64,000 nt of DNA, from the NCBI RefSeq assembly GCF_010882125.1, contig NZ_JAAGVZ010000001.1, positions 186,001 to 250,000 of the forward strand, given 5' to 3'. The first letter of the stretch is position 1. Each line of letters starts with the position of its first letter. This stretch comes from Peribacillus alkalitolerans. GTDB lineage: Bacteria > Bacillota > Bacilli > Bacillales > DSM-1321. Of this stretch, positions 56,382 to 64,000 are shown one piece after another. The position numbers were made by a program, and so were the translations under genes. The notes under the pieces were generated by a model. That model worked only from the letters and a program-made list of their open reading frames with translations, had not been told where the DNA came from and searched no databases.

Positions 56382-58811
56382 TTATAATTTCACTCTTTGC
56401 AAACGAAGGGCGTTTATGACAACCGAAACTGAACTGAAGGCCATCGCAGCACCGGCAAGCCATGGTGCCAGCAGACCAATTGCTGCTATTGGAATTCCAA
56501 GCGTATTATAACCAAAAGCCCAGAACAGGTTTTGCTTAATATTACTGATCGTTTTCTTACTCATATAGATGGCGTCAGCGATATTATTCAGGTCACCTCT
56601 CATCAATGTGATATCCGCCGCTTCCATTGCTACGTCCGTACCAGTACCAATCGCCATCCCGATATCTGCAATCGCTAAAGCAGGTGCATCGTTGATTCCA
56701 TCACCAACCATCGCCACTTTCTTGCCTTGGCTTTGGAGCTTTTTCACTTCTTCCGCTTTTCCTTCTGGAAGAACCTCTGCAATGACATTTTCGATTCCGA
56801 CTTGAGCTGCTATGGCATTAGCAGTCTGTTTGTTGTCCCCTGTAATCATGATGACTTCAAGACCCATATCTCTAAGACGCTTTACCGCTTGTTTGGATGT
56901 TTCTTTAACCGTATCAGCAACGGCGACAATTCCAGCATAGCGTCCATCAATGGCAACTAACATGGCAGTCTTGCCTTCTTTTTCAAAGGCAGTCATTTTA
57001 TCTAACTCATTCTCTACATCCACATTATTATTTTTCATAAGCTTTCTTGTACCAACAAGTAGCTCTTTTCCGTTTACATTTGCTGTGATACCGAATCCTG
57101 GAATCGCTTCAAAGCTACCTACACTATGAAAAGTAATGCCTTTTTCCTTTATTCCAGCTGCAATTGCTTCCGCTAAAGGATGCTCGGATTGCTTTTCTGC
57201 CGATCCTACTAAGGATAAAAACTCTTCTTCCTTCTGACCTTCTGCCAAAATTACATCCGTTAAGACTGGCGTTCCATTTGTCACAGTTCCAGTTTTATCA
57301 AGGATGACAGAAGTAATGCGGTGGGTCATTTCTAGATGCTCTCCGCCTTTAAATAAAATTCCATATTCCGCAGCACGACCTGAACCAGCCATAATCGAAG
57401 TAGGTGTTGCCAATCCCAAGGCACACGGACATGCAATGACTAAAACGGCAATTAATTTCTCTAGTGCTTCTGCAAAGTTACCTGGGTCGACCCAAATATA
57501 CCAAACCAAGAACGTAACCACAGCAATTCCTACAACAATAGGAACGAAAATACCTGAGATTTGGTCGGCCAGTCTTTGGATTGGCGCTTTTGATCCTTGA
57601 GCTTCCTCCACCACTTTGATAATTTGTGCCAAAGCAGTATCTTTACCTACCTTGGTAGCTTTTATTTTCAAGAAACCATTCTTATTGATAGTCGCTCCAA
57701 TAACGGAATCACCAATAGTTTTATCGACAGGAACACTCTCCCCAGTCAGCATCGACTCATCCAGAGCAGAAAGGCCTTCCACGATTTCTCCGTCTACTGG
57801 AACCTTTTCGCCAGGCTTCACATAAATGATGTCCCCTACTAGCACATCCTCAAGAGATACTTCTTGTTCAACCCCGTCTCGTAAAACAGTTGCTGTCTTG
57901 GCTTGCAAGCCCATCAGTTTTTTAATGGCTTCTGATGATCTTCCTTTAGCTTTCGCCTCGAATAATTTTCCTAGGATGATCAAAGTGATTAAAACCGCGC
58001 TTGTTTCAAAATAAAGCTCAACCATATGCTCACTCGTTCTGAATGATTGTATCGATAAATATAAGCTGTAAAAATAGGCTGCAGATGTTCCTAAGGAAAC
58101 GAGTACATCCATGTTGGCGCTAAAGTTTTTTAACGCTTTATAGGCCCCTACATAGAATTGTTTACCAATGATAAATTGAACTGGTGTAGCGAGTGCCAAT
58201 TGCACCCATGGATTTATAAACATCTCTGGCAGATAAATGAAAGAAGTAAACTCAAAGTGACTGACCATCGCCCATAATAATGGAATGGATAAGATTAATG
58301 AAAAAGCAAATTTCCCTTTTTGATTCTCAATTTCTTTTTCACGTAAGTCTGCTTCATTTTGCTGTTTTCCTTCTTCTTTTACCTTTGCTTCATAACCGAG
58401 ACTCTCCACTTTCTTGATCATCTGTTGAATAGTGACAGCAGATGGGTCATATTCAACAGTTGCTTTTTCTAGGGCAAGGTTTACATTAGCTTTGGATACA
58501 CCCGTAACTTTATTTAAACCTTTCTCTATACGTGTCGAACATGCCGCACAGGTCATCCCGATAATATCGAGCTCCACTTTTTCAGCTACAACATCATAGC
58601 CAAGGTCCCTGATTTTATCCTGTAGGGCTTGAACATTCGTTTTGGCTGGATTGAACTTAACAGTCGCTTTTTCTAGGGCTAAATTGACGTTAGCTTCCAT
58701 GACGCCATCTATTTTATTCATTCCTTTTTCAATTCTGACTGCACAAGCAGCACATGTCATGCCAGTAATTTGAAGGCTGGTTTCGCTTGCTTTCAGTGCT
58801 TGCTCACTCAT
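56382..58811 (-). CDS. copA: Copper-exporting P1B-type ATPase CopA
   Basis: 809 residues. Two N-terminal heavy-metal domains, each with MTCAAC (near residues 18 and 86). The ion-channel motif is [12 protein letters not shown], the phosphorylation site [12 protein letters not shown], the HP motif SEHPLAEAI and the hinge [12 protein letters not shown]. Exports Cu(I) from the cytosol. Preceded by copZ and behind a CsoR-type operator. Confidence 0.95.
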   Translation of the reverse strand: MSEQALKASETSLQITGMTCAACAVRIEKGMNKIDGVMEANVNLALEKATVKFNPAKTNVQALQDKIRDLGYDVVAEKVELDIIGMTCAACSTRIEKGLNKVTGVSKANVNLALEKATVEYDPSAVTIQQMIKKVESLGYEAKVKEEGKQQNEADLREKEIENQKGKFAFSLILSIPLLWAMVSHFEFTSFIYLPEMFINPWVQLALATPVQFIIGKQFYVGAYKALKNFSANMDVLVSLGTSAAYFYSLYLSIQSFRTSEHMVELYFETSAVLITLIILGKLFEAKAKGRSSEAIKKLMGLQAKTATVLRDGVEQEVSLEDVLVGDIIYVKPGEKVPVDGEIVEGLSALDESMLTGESVPVDKTIGDSVIGATINKNGFLKIKATKVGKDTALAQIIKVVEEAQGSKAPIQRLADQISGIFVPIVVGIAVVTFLVWYIWVDPGNFAEALEKLIAVLVIACPCALGLATPTSIMAGSGRAAEYGILFKGGEHLEMTHRITSVILDKTGTVTNGTPVLTDVILAEGQKEEEFLSLVGSAEKQSEHPLAEAIAAGIKEKGITFHSVGSFEAIPGFGITANVNGKELLVGTRKLMKNNNVDVENELDKMTAFEKEGKTAMLVAIDGRYAGIVAVADTVKETSKQAVKRLRDMGLEVIMITGDNKQTANAIAAQVGIENVIAEVLPEGKAEEVKKLQSQGKKVAMVGDGINDAPALAIADIGMAIGTGTDVAMEAADITLMRGDLNNIADAIYMSKKTISNIKQNLFWAFGYNTLGIPIAAIGLLAPWLAGAAMAFSSVSVVINALRLQRVKL

Positions 58812-58871
58812 ATTCTTGTCCTTCCTTTCCTGAGAGGAGGCAAGATACTCCCTCCCCCTATATATTTATGG

Positions 58872-59078
58872 TTATTCCACCTCGTAGCCTTGATCTTCAA
58901 TGGTTTCTTTTATTTGAATGACATTGATTTGATTTGGATTAAATTCAACATAGACCTCCGCTTTCGTTAAATCTACCTTCACGCTATTCACTCCATCTAG
59001 CTTCCCGACATTTCCTTCAATTGTTTTGACACAATGTCCACATGACATTCCTTTTACCTGTAATGTTACTTGTTCCAT
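58872..59078 (-). CDS. copZ: Copper chaperone CopZ
   Basis: 68 residues, a single ferredoxin-like heavy-metal domain with the metal site KGMSCGHCVKTIEG. Delivers Cu(I) to CopA. CTGGAGG precedes the ATG by about seven bases. First gene of the copZ-copA operon. Confidence 0.92.
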   Translation of the reverse strand: MEQVTLQVKGMSCGHCVKTIEGNVGKLDGVNSVKVDLTKAEVYVEFNPNQINVIQIKETIEDQGYEVE

Positions 59079-59192
59079 CTATATAACCTCCAGTTTTGTT
59101 TTTGATTCAAAATGATAATTACACTAATCAGAGAAGAGCTACGATCATTTTTGCGTCTCTTTTCGGATTAATGATTTCTTGTTAATATATTT

Positions 59193-59217
59193 ATACCATA
59201 CCCCCCTACTGTATGTA
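59193..59217 (-). promoter_or_regulatory. CsoR-type operator in the copZA promoter
   Basis: On the minus strand TACATACAGTAGGGGGGTAT followed by GGTA matches the G-tract pseudopalindrome bound by the Cu(I)-sensing repressor CsoR. It sits in the spacer between TTTACA and TATAAA. csoR itself is not in the window. Confidence 0.8.
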
Positions 59218-59267
59218 AATAAATTAATTTAAAGTATTTTCCATTTTATTAAAATTAGGCACGGAAC

Positions 59268-59300
59268 AAAAAAAAGACATAGCGTAGGCTATGTCTTAAT
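59268..59300 (-). terminator. Terminator after the racemase gene
   Basis: AAGACATAGC pairs with GCTATGTCTT; the minus-strand tail is TTTTTTTTG. Confidence 0.85.
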
Positions 59301-59306
59301 AAAATC

Positions 59307-59999
59307 TTATTTCAAAGCAGCTTCAACTGCCTTTGCAGCATGTATAGCTGTCGTATCATATAAAGGCACTTTTACATCTTCAGGTTTTATCAGCAATCCA
59401 ATTTCAGTACAGCCTAAAATGATTCCTTCAGCGCCACTTTCAACTAATCGACTGATAATCTCTAAATACTTCTCTTTTGAAGATTCTTTTACTTCCCCTA
59501 GAACTAGTTCATTATAGATGATGTTATGTACGATTTCCCTTTCTTCCACATTCGGGATAATAATCTCTAAATCATAACGATCCTCTAATCTTCCTTTATA
59601 AAAATCCTTTTCCATCGTGAAATTAGTACCAAGCAAACCGATAGCCTTTATCTCGTCTTTTTGTATCTCTTCAGCAGTCGCATCCGCAATATGGAGAAGA
59701 GGTATGCCGATTTTAGTTTGTATTTCATCAGCTGATATGTGCATAGTATTTGTGCATATTACAATAAAGTCAGCACCTGCTTTCTCCAGTTTTTGAGCAG
59801 CATCAACCATTAATTTTGTGGCCTCTTCCCATAGGCCTTTATACTGGAGCTGCTTTATTTCCTCAAAATCAAACGAGTACATTAAACATTTTGCAGAGTG
59901 GAGTCCACCAAGTGCTTCTTTTATTTTTTCATTCACAATTTCATAATACAACTTGGATGACTCCCAGCTCATGCCACCGATTAAACCTATTGTTTTCAT
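59307..59999 (-). CDS. Aspartate/glutamate racemase-family protein
   Basis: 230 residues. GLIGGMSWESSKLYYEIVN is the family start, with the two catalytic cysteines in VICTNTMH and ILGCTEIGLL. Family members racemise Asp, Glu or broader amino acids without cofactor (RacX/YgeA type). Substrate cannot be read from sequence. Monocistronic. Confidence 0.85.
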   Translation of the reverse strand: MKTIGLIGGMSWESSKLYYEIVNEKIKEALGGLHSAKCLMYSFDFEEIKQLQYKGLWEEATKLMVDAAQKLEKAGADFIVICTNTMHISADEIQTKIGIPLLHIADATAEEIQKDEIKAIGLLGTNFTMEKDFYKGRLEDRYDLEIIIPNVEEREIVHNIIYNELVLGEVKESSKEKYLEIISRLVESGAEGIILGCTEIGLLIKPEDVKVPLYDTTAIHAAKAVEAALK

Positions 60000-60100
60000 T
60001 AGTTAATTCCCCTTTAAGAATGAATTATTATAAATGTATCACCTTAGAAATGCTGCATATACAAAAATTATGCTACAGGTACATTATTATGAAAATAATT

Positions 60101-60137
60101 AAACCAGCTTCCCTATACGGAAGCTGGTTCTGCATTT
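60101..60137. terminator. Terminator downstream of the LysE-type exporter
   Basis: AACCAGCTTCC pairs with GGAAGCTGGTT around CTATAC. It lies about 90 bases after the exporter stop on the minus strand. Confidence 0.7.
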
Positions 60138-60221
60138 TCAATAAACCGAAATCGTTTGGCCAGTTTGTATCCCTTCTAAACTTTTTCTATAAACTTGATC
60201 CACCCTGCTAGCTGAGACTTT

Positions 60222-60839
60222 TCATACTCGAAAAAATGCTAGTTTTAATCCAAAAACAATAAGGAGAATTCCCGTTAATGAATTGATTAATCGAATTGCA
60301 CTGGGATCCATAAAATTGGAATACTTATGGATTAAACCAATGAAAACGGTAAAATATATGATCGTTAATAGGAGATGCGTTAATCCTAGCAATAAAAATT
60401 GGTTCATGTGATTAGAGTTTGTATCAATAAATTGAGGTAAAAAGCTCAGAAAGAATAGTACCACTTTCGGATTTAGTAAATTAGACATAAAACCTTGACG
60501 GAAACAGTGTTCCTGATTGTGTTTACTCAAGTCTCTCCAGTCATCATCCTTGGATTTTGTTCTAATAGATGCTATTGACTTAACCCCAATATAGATAAGA
60601 TAAATTGCTCCTGAAAATTTAATGATATTAAACAATACTAGAGATTTCTCTAACAAACTTGATAATCCTATAATAGCTATGAAGAGATGCATTAGGATGG
60701 CGCTGCAAATCCCTAATATCGTCTTTGCTCCACCTTTCTTCCCATAGCTAATTGTATTTGCTAATGCCAAGGCCATATCAGGTCCTGGAATCAATAAAAG
60801 ACAAATTGAAGTAAAGATAAATAATACATAAGTTTCCAT
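60222..60839 (-). CDS. LysE-family translocator (RhtB type)
   Basis: 205 residues from METYVLFIFTSICLLLIPGP. Six membrane segments; the family motif LLIPGPDMALALANTISYG and the NLLNPKVVLFFLSFLPQF segment are present. Exports amino acids such as homoserine, threonine or lysine. I chose ATG 60839, eight bases after GAAGGG. Confidence 0.85.
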   Translation of the reverse strand: METYVLFIFTSICLLLIPGPDMALALANTISYGKKGGAKTILGICSAILMHLFIAIIGLSSLLEKSLVLFNIIKFSGAIYLIYIGVKSIASIRTKSKDDDWRDLSKHNQEHCFRQGFMSNLLNPKVVLFFLSFLPQFIDTNSNHMNQFLLLGLTHLLLTIIYFTVFIGLIHKYSNFMDPSAIRLINSLTGILLIVFGLKLAFFRV

Positions 60840-61002
60840 AAGATTAATCCCTTCATCATTTAATGATTCCAATTTTATTACTTTAACTCGGAAAAATTAA
60901 TGGACTATCAAAGGTCTTTTCACCTTATTTCTTTCAAATATAAGATATTTTCAATGTGTTTCTTACAATATCACTGAAATAATCGGGAGGCCAGAAATGA
61001 TT

Positions 61003-61033
61003 AAGGAGAACCCTTTTAAATGGGGTTCTCCTA
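61003..61033. terminator. Terminator-like hairpin between fbpB unit and exporter
   Basis: AGGAGAACCC pairs with GGGGTTCTCCT around nine bases. T-runs are short on both sides. Confidence 0.55.
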
Positions 61034-61081
61034 AGAGTAATCAATAGTAATTTGGAATTGTAACATTCTAATCTAGAAAAT

Positions 61082-61114
61082 AAAAAAGCGATACTCATAT
61101 CAGAAGCATCGCAA
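61082..61114 (-). terminator. Terminator downstream of the FbpB-like gene
   Basis: GCGAT-CT pairs with AG-ATCGC-type arms, with CTTTTTTATTTTC on the minus strand. Between it and the FbpB-like gene (61115-61312) I see only very short ORFs without ribosome sites. Confidence 0.6.
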
Positions 61115-61312
61115 TTCCCTCATTATTCATATAATATCCTTTATGCTATTTCCGCCTCACTTCAACTATTTAAATAAATCAACATAAAACGCGTAAGCCA
61201 TCGTGGCACTATGAAAGCTAATCCAAAAGTAATCATCATGTATTTGAATATTTTCTTCATATATGTAGTTTGATTTAATCATTTAACTTGCATTCTTAAA
61301 GATTGCTTAAGC

Positions 61313-61450
61313 TTAAACTATTTTCTGTTTCCGAGACTCCAATACGATATTTTCATCTATCTTTTCAAAGATCTGCTCCACTTTATCTTTGTCCTTCAAA
61401 ATCATCTTCCTATTTTCTTCAACCAATTCTCGTAATGTTTTCTTTTTCAC
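61313..61450 (-). CDS. FbpB-family small basic protein
   Basis: 45 residues: KKKTLRELVEENRKMILKDK, then DKVEQIFEKIDE and a basic end. This matches the short Fur-regulated basic protein FbpB family, which in B. subtilis helps the FsrA small RNA spare iron. I chose GTG 61450, nine bases after AAAGGA; the upstream ATG at 61468 has no ribosome site. It follows two iron-linked flavodoxin genes. Confidence 0.65.
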   Translation of the reverse strand: MKKKTLRELVEENRKMILKDKDKVEQIFEKIDENIVLESRKQKIV

Positions 61451-61480
61451 TATAAATATTCCTTTCATAAAACCAAGAAG

Positions 61481-61828
61481 TTATTTCAGTTTGCTTAGAG
61501 CTACTGATACAAATTTTCTTATTTCAGCTTCATCCTTAGGATCAGGATTGAACTCAATTTTTAATGGGTCAATGATAGAAATTCCACCTTGTTTTTCAAT
61601 CAGGAGCTTCAGTTGATCGAGGGCCCCGCAAAAATCTGGATATGAGGTATCACCTGAACCAAAGATCGCAATCGGCTGCTGATTAAGTTCTAATTCCTCT
61701 AATTCCTCAATAATATCTAAACATTCGTCAGGGTATTCCCCATCTTCAAACGAATAGATGCCCGCTTCTTTTACAGCAACAATAAATGGAATCACGTGTG
61801 GATAAAACGGCAGTTGACCCTTTATCAA
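61481..61828 (-). pseudogene. N-terminally truncated flavodoxin (YkuP-like), probably inactive
   Basis: 115 residues. The middle and end match a flavodoxin (YSFEDGEYPDECLDIIEELE, IFGSGDTSYPDFCGALDQL). The first about 40 residues, including the S/T-x-S-G-N-T FMN-phosphate loop, are missing and replaced by about 25 unrelated residues. TTG start overlaps the stop of the intact flavodoxin and has no ribosome site. A deletion or recombination in a tandem flavodoxin pair is the simplest explanation. Confidence 0.65.
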
Positions 61829-62292
61829 ACATACCCAACACCCTTATTCACCATTACCCATTCAATAACAGACTGGGTAAATTGATTACATTCTTCAATT
61901 TGTTGTTCTGTTTCAGGGCTAAACTCAATTTTCAACCTAGGGCCAAAAACCTTCGCCCCTCTTTCTTCTAACTTTTTTGCAAGAGTGTCCACTGCCATAC
62001 AAAACTTGGGATAGGCACTATCCCCTGAGCCAAAGCATGCTGCATTTACTCCAGCTAAATGTAATCCATTCAGATCTTCAAAAAAGTCCTCTGCTTCATA
62101 AGGAAGATCTCCATCCCCCCATGTATAAGCCCCAATAAAAATACAATCATAATCTACTAATGTTTCTACCTCTACTGTATCTAGACATTCCATTTCCACC
62201 TCACAACCTGAGGAAAGAAGAACATTTTTTATTACATTTGCTATATCTTCTGTATTCCCCGACATACTTACATACCCTATAAAGGTTTTCAT
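61825..62292 (-). CDS. Flavodoxin (YkuN/YkuP type)
   Basis: 155 residues from MKTFIGYVSMSGNTEDIANV. FMN-binding parts: phosphate loop SMSGNTED, GAYTWGDGDLPYE and CFGSGDSAYPKFC. Replaces ferredoxin as electron carrier under iron limitation. I chose ATG 62292, seven bases after AGGTGG. A Fur box lies about 50 bp upstream, and a truncated paralogue and an FbpB-like gene follow. Confidence 0.88.
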   Translation of the reverse strand: MKTFIGYVSMSGNTEDIANVIKNVLLSSGCEVEMECLDTVEVETLVDYDCIFIGAYTWGDGDLPYEAEDFFEDLNGLHLAGVNAACFGSGDSAYPKFCMAVDTLAKKLEERGAKVFGPRLKIEFSPETEQQIEECNQFTQSVIEWVMVNKGVGYV

Positions 62293-62340
62293 TAACACAC
62301 CACCTAATTGATAACCGTTTTCATTTATAGATATAATAAA

Positions 62341-62355
62341 TGATAATGATTATCA
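62341..62355 (-). promoter_or_regulatory. Fur box upstream of the flavodoxin operon
   Basis: TGATAATGATTATCA is a perfect 7-1-7 Fur operator. A weaker match (TGATAACCGTTTTCAT) lies at 62309-62324, nearer the gene. Iron-loaded Fur would repress the flavodoxin-FbpB unit. Confidence 0.85.
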
Positions 62356-62456
62356 ATGTCAATGATATTCATTTTAAAATAATATCTAAAAAAAGGTCAA
62401 TAATCATGATTTCGTACATATAATTTCTTGAAATTGCATGAAAAAGGAGGATGTTA

Positions 62457-62705
62457 ATGTCAATAAAATCAAATGGCTTACGTCTACGGAGAATTCAAAG
62501 GCTTGCCCATGAAATTATGGACGAAGTGAATTTTAAGAATGAGCAAAGACCAGCTGAGACATTAAACCTTGTAATTGATAACCTGTCTCGTGCAATAGGA
62601 GATTTAGCCGATCCTTCAGGGAACTATTCACTAGATTATTTGGAAGAAAAAGTAGCAAATGCCCATTCCTTACTTTTTGAAAAGAAAAAAACGAGGATTT
62701 ATTGA
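62457..62705 (+). CDS. Hypothetical small helical protein
   Basis: 82 residues starting MSIKSNGLRLRRIQRLAHEI. Mostly charged helices, no membrane segment or Cys. I chose ATG 62457, six bases after AGGAGG; the ATG two codons earlier abuts the ribosome site. Family not recognised. Followed by a terminator. Confidence 0.6.
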   Translation: MSIKSNGLRLRRIQRLAHEIMDEVNFKNEQRPAETLNLVIDNLSRAIGDLADPSGNYSLDYLEEKVANAHSLLFEKKKTRIY

Positions 62706-62711
62706 TGGAAC

Positions 62712-62746
62712 ATAAAAACACGGCAGATGAGTCTGCCGTGTCCTGT
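62712..62746 (+). terminator. Terminator after the small helical protein gene
   Basis: ACACGGCAGA pairs with TCTGCCGTGT around TGAG, followed by CCTGTTATT. Confidence 0.75.
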
Positions 62747-62796
62747 TATTAACGGATAGAAAAGTGAGAACCAACATTACTTGTACGTTCCTGTTA

Positions 62797-63705
62797 TCAG
62801 ATAATGCCCTCTTCCTTTAATATCTCTTCTAATGCATCAACAATTTCAGAATCATACTGTATCCCGGACAGTCTTTTTAATTCATCTATTGCATAATGGG
62901 GATTAAATGCATTCCTATATGCTCTATTATCTGTCATAGCATCATAAGAATCACAGACTCCTATTATCTTAGCTTCTAAAGTGATTTGATCACACTTTAA
63001 ACCAAATGGATACCCAGAACCATCAATCCGTTCATGATGTTGCCTAATGATATCTATTATATGGCTGTAGCCCGTAGTGCTTACTATATCTGCACCATCT
63101 CCAGGATGCTTCTTGATACAATTGTATTCCTCGTTCGTTAATCTACCAGGTTTATTTAAAATTTCATCTGGGACATTGATTTTGCCAATATCATGAAGTT
63201 CTGCGGCTAAATATAATCTTTTTATCATCTCTGAATCTAAATTTAATTTTTTTGCCACTTTAATAGATAATTCCGCTACTTTTTCACTATGATTATAAGT
63301 AAACCGGTCCTTGGTTTCGACTTTTTTAGTTAATTCCTTGAGCGCCCGATAATCTTCACTAACTTTTTTGAAAGTTGGTTCATTAATGACCCATAAATAA
63401 GTAACATCTGTTATGGCTTTGAAAAATTTTGATTCTTTCAAACCTTTAACGGTGAAATAATCATTTGCCTTAAGGACTTGTTTATTACCGTGGTTATCAT
63501 ATTCCAATTCACCATTTAAAATATAAACAAATTCAAATGTTTCAGGATCATTACTTGGATATACATGGAACATTTTATCTTTATATACAGTCTGGAGCAT
63601 GATATCTACTCCATTATCACGTCCTAAAAGACTTAATTCATTTGAATTTTGATTGATTATGTCAAGATTACTTCCCTCATTAAAAACTATTAATCCATCA
63701 TCCAC
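62797..63705 (-). CDS. HD-GYP domain protein with N-terminal cupin-like sensor
   Basis: 302 residues. Residues about 25-110 form a cupin-like beta barrel (FEFVYILNGELEYD, NDYFTVKG). Residues about 130-300 are an HD-GYP domain: YNHSEKVAELS, ELHDIGKINVPDEIL, HHERIDGSGYP. HD-GYP enzymes hydrolyse c-di-GMP. I prefer GTG 63705, eight bases after AAGGAG; the earlier ATG at 63732 has no ribosome site and would encode the ribosome-site sequence itself. Monocistronic. Confidence 0.8.
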   Translation of the reverse strand: MDDGLIVFNEGSNLDIINQNSNELSLLGRDNGVDIMLQTVYKDKMFHVYPSNDPETFEFVYILNGELEYDNHGNKQVLKANDYFTVKGLKESKFFKAITDVTYLWVINEPTFKKVSEDYRALKELTKKVETKDRFTYNHSEKVAELSIKVAKKLNLDSEMIKRLYLAAELHDIGKINVPDEILNKPGRLTNEEYNCIKKHPGDGADIVSTTGYSHIIDIIRQHHERIDGSGYPFGLKCDQITLEAKIIGVCDSYDAMTDNRAYRNAFNPHYAIDELKRLSGIQYDSEIVDALEEILKEEGII

Positions 63706-63803
63706 AAATAATTCTCCTTTTAGTAAAAACATAAAACGGATTCTATAGAATAGGAATCCGCTTTAATAATAACATCAATTGAAATCAAATGTGCAAGTTT
63801 ACA

Positions 63804-64000
63804 TTATGTCCCAATAACCTGAATCGGGTCAATCCATACCCACTTATGTGCGATTTTTACATACTTCCATACACATTCAGCTTCCACACCTAATGCAGCA
63901 GCCTCTTCAATGGTTTCAGCTGTCATTTTTCTAGTCAGTATATCCAAATCAACAATTAGTTGATCCAATTCTGAATGGAATTGAGCTGTACGGTCAGCAA
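63804..64000 (-). CDS. C-terminal end of an unidentified protein (start outside window)
   Basis: The minus-strand frame entering at the right edge is open for 65 codons: ADRTAQFHSELDQLIVDLDI, LTRKMTAETIEEAAALGVEA, and it ends VWIDPIQVIGT. Codon use looks coding. No family recognised. Confidence 0.5.
   Translation of the reverse strand, partial: ADRTAQFHSELDQLIVDLDILTRKMTAETIEEAAALGVEAECVWKYVKIAHKWVWIDPIQVIGT

Noticed and set aside
61195-61290. Two short overlapping minus-strand frames (MIKSNYIYEE and MKKIFKYMMITFGL)
   Set aside because: One resembles a tiny membrane peptide, but neither has a ribosome site; evidence is insufficient.

Overview
This window is chromosomal DNA of a low-GC, spore-forming member of the Bacillaceae. 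The gene order hprK-lgt-yvoD-ppaX-yvoF, nagA-nagB-nagR, yvlC-yvlB-(yvlA-like) and csbA-uvrB-uvrA follows the B. subtilis arrangement. Strong GGAGG ribosome sites, GTG/TTG starts, a DesKR system and a CwlC-like amidase fit the same group. I cannot name the genus with confidence. No rRNA, tRNA or CRISPR array was seen.

Layout. 1-3.1 kb: the end of the his operon (hisZ, cut by the window edge), then an acidic sortase substrate with its own class D-type sortase. 3.4-7.4 kb (minus): hprK-lgt-yvoD-ppaX-yvoF. 7.6-10.3 kb: nagA-nagB-nagR behind a NagR-type operator. 10.4-13.6 kb: amidase, YvlC/YvlB/DUF4870 envelope-stress-like genes and a small alpha-CTD protein. 13.8-19.1 kb: uvrA, uvrB with an SOS box, csbA. 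19.5-24.5 kb (minus): a small membrane protein, HlyD-like adaptor, MacB-like ATPase and permease, and a two-component system in one operon. 24.8-27.8 kb: an RsbS/RsbT pair and a chemoreceptor. 28-31.5 kb: an MBL hydrolase, an acyltransferase broken by an in-frame TAG, a GNAT, YunG-like and VOC genes. 31.6-38 kb: a membrane histidine kinase, an AI-2E-family permease, a PepSY protein and a GDYXXLXY/DUF2157 pair. 38.0-38.2 kb: an interspersed GC-rich palindromic element. 38.2-41 kb: a second chemoreceptor and a DUF899-VOC fusion. 41.1-44.3 kb: des-desK-desR (membrane fluidity). 44.4-48.7 kb: YpzG-like, two CBO0543-like membrane proteins, an EAL-HDOD protein and a polysaccharide deacetylase. 48.9-50.8 kb: a PlcR-like peptide receptor with a secreted precursor carrying six 15-residue repeats. 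51-55 kb: a HEAT-repeat membrane protein, a surface protein and a YwaF-like protein. 55.5-59.2 kb: copper handling (His-rich protein, copA, copZ, CsoR-type operator). 59.3-64 kb: racemase, LysE exporter, an iron-responsive flavodoxin/FbpB cluster, a cupin-HD-GYP protein and a partial gene.

Most notable. (1) 49459-50769 looks like an undescribed RRNPP quorum-sensing pair: an HTH-TPR receptor followed by a secreted precursor with a six-fold repeated peptide. (2) Three intergenic arrays (19367, 24588, 44314) each hold exactly five units at an exact 21-bp period. They share a core of the form ATT(A/C)CC(G/A)A, with variable DNA between cores, and I know of no described element of this kind. (3) An identical 20-bp perfect palindrome occurs at 12985 and 41095. 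The second copy is extended to 30 bp and lies upstream of the fatty-acid desaturase.
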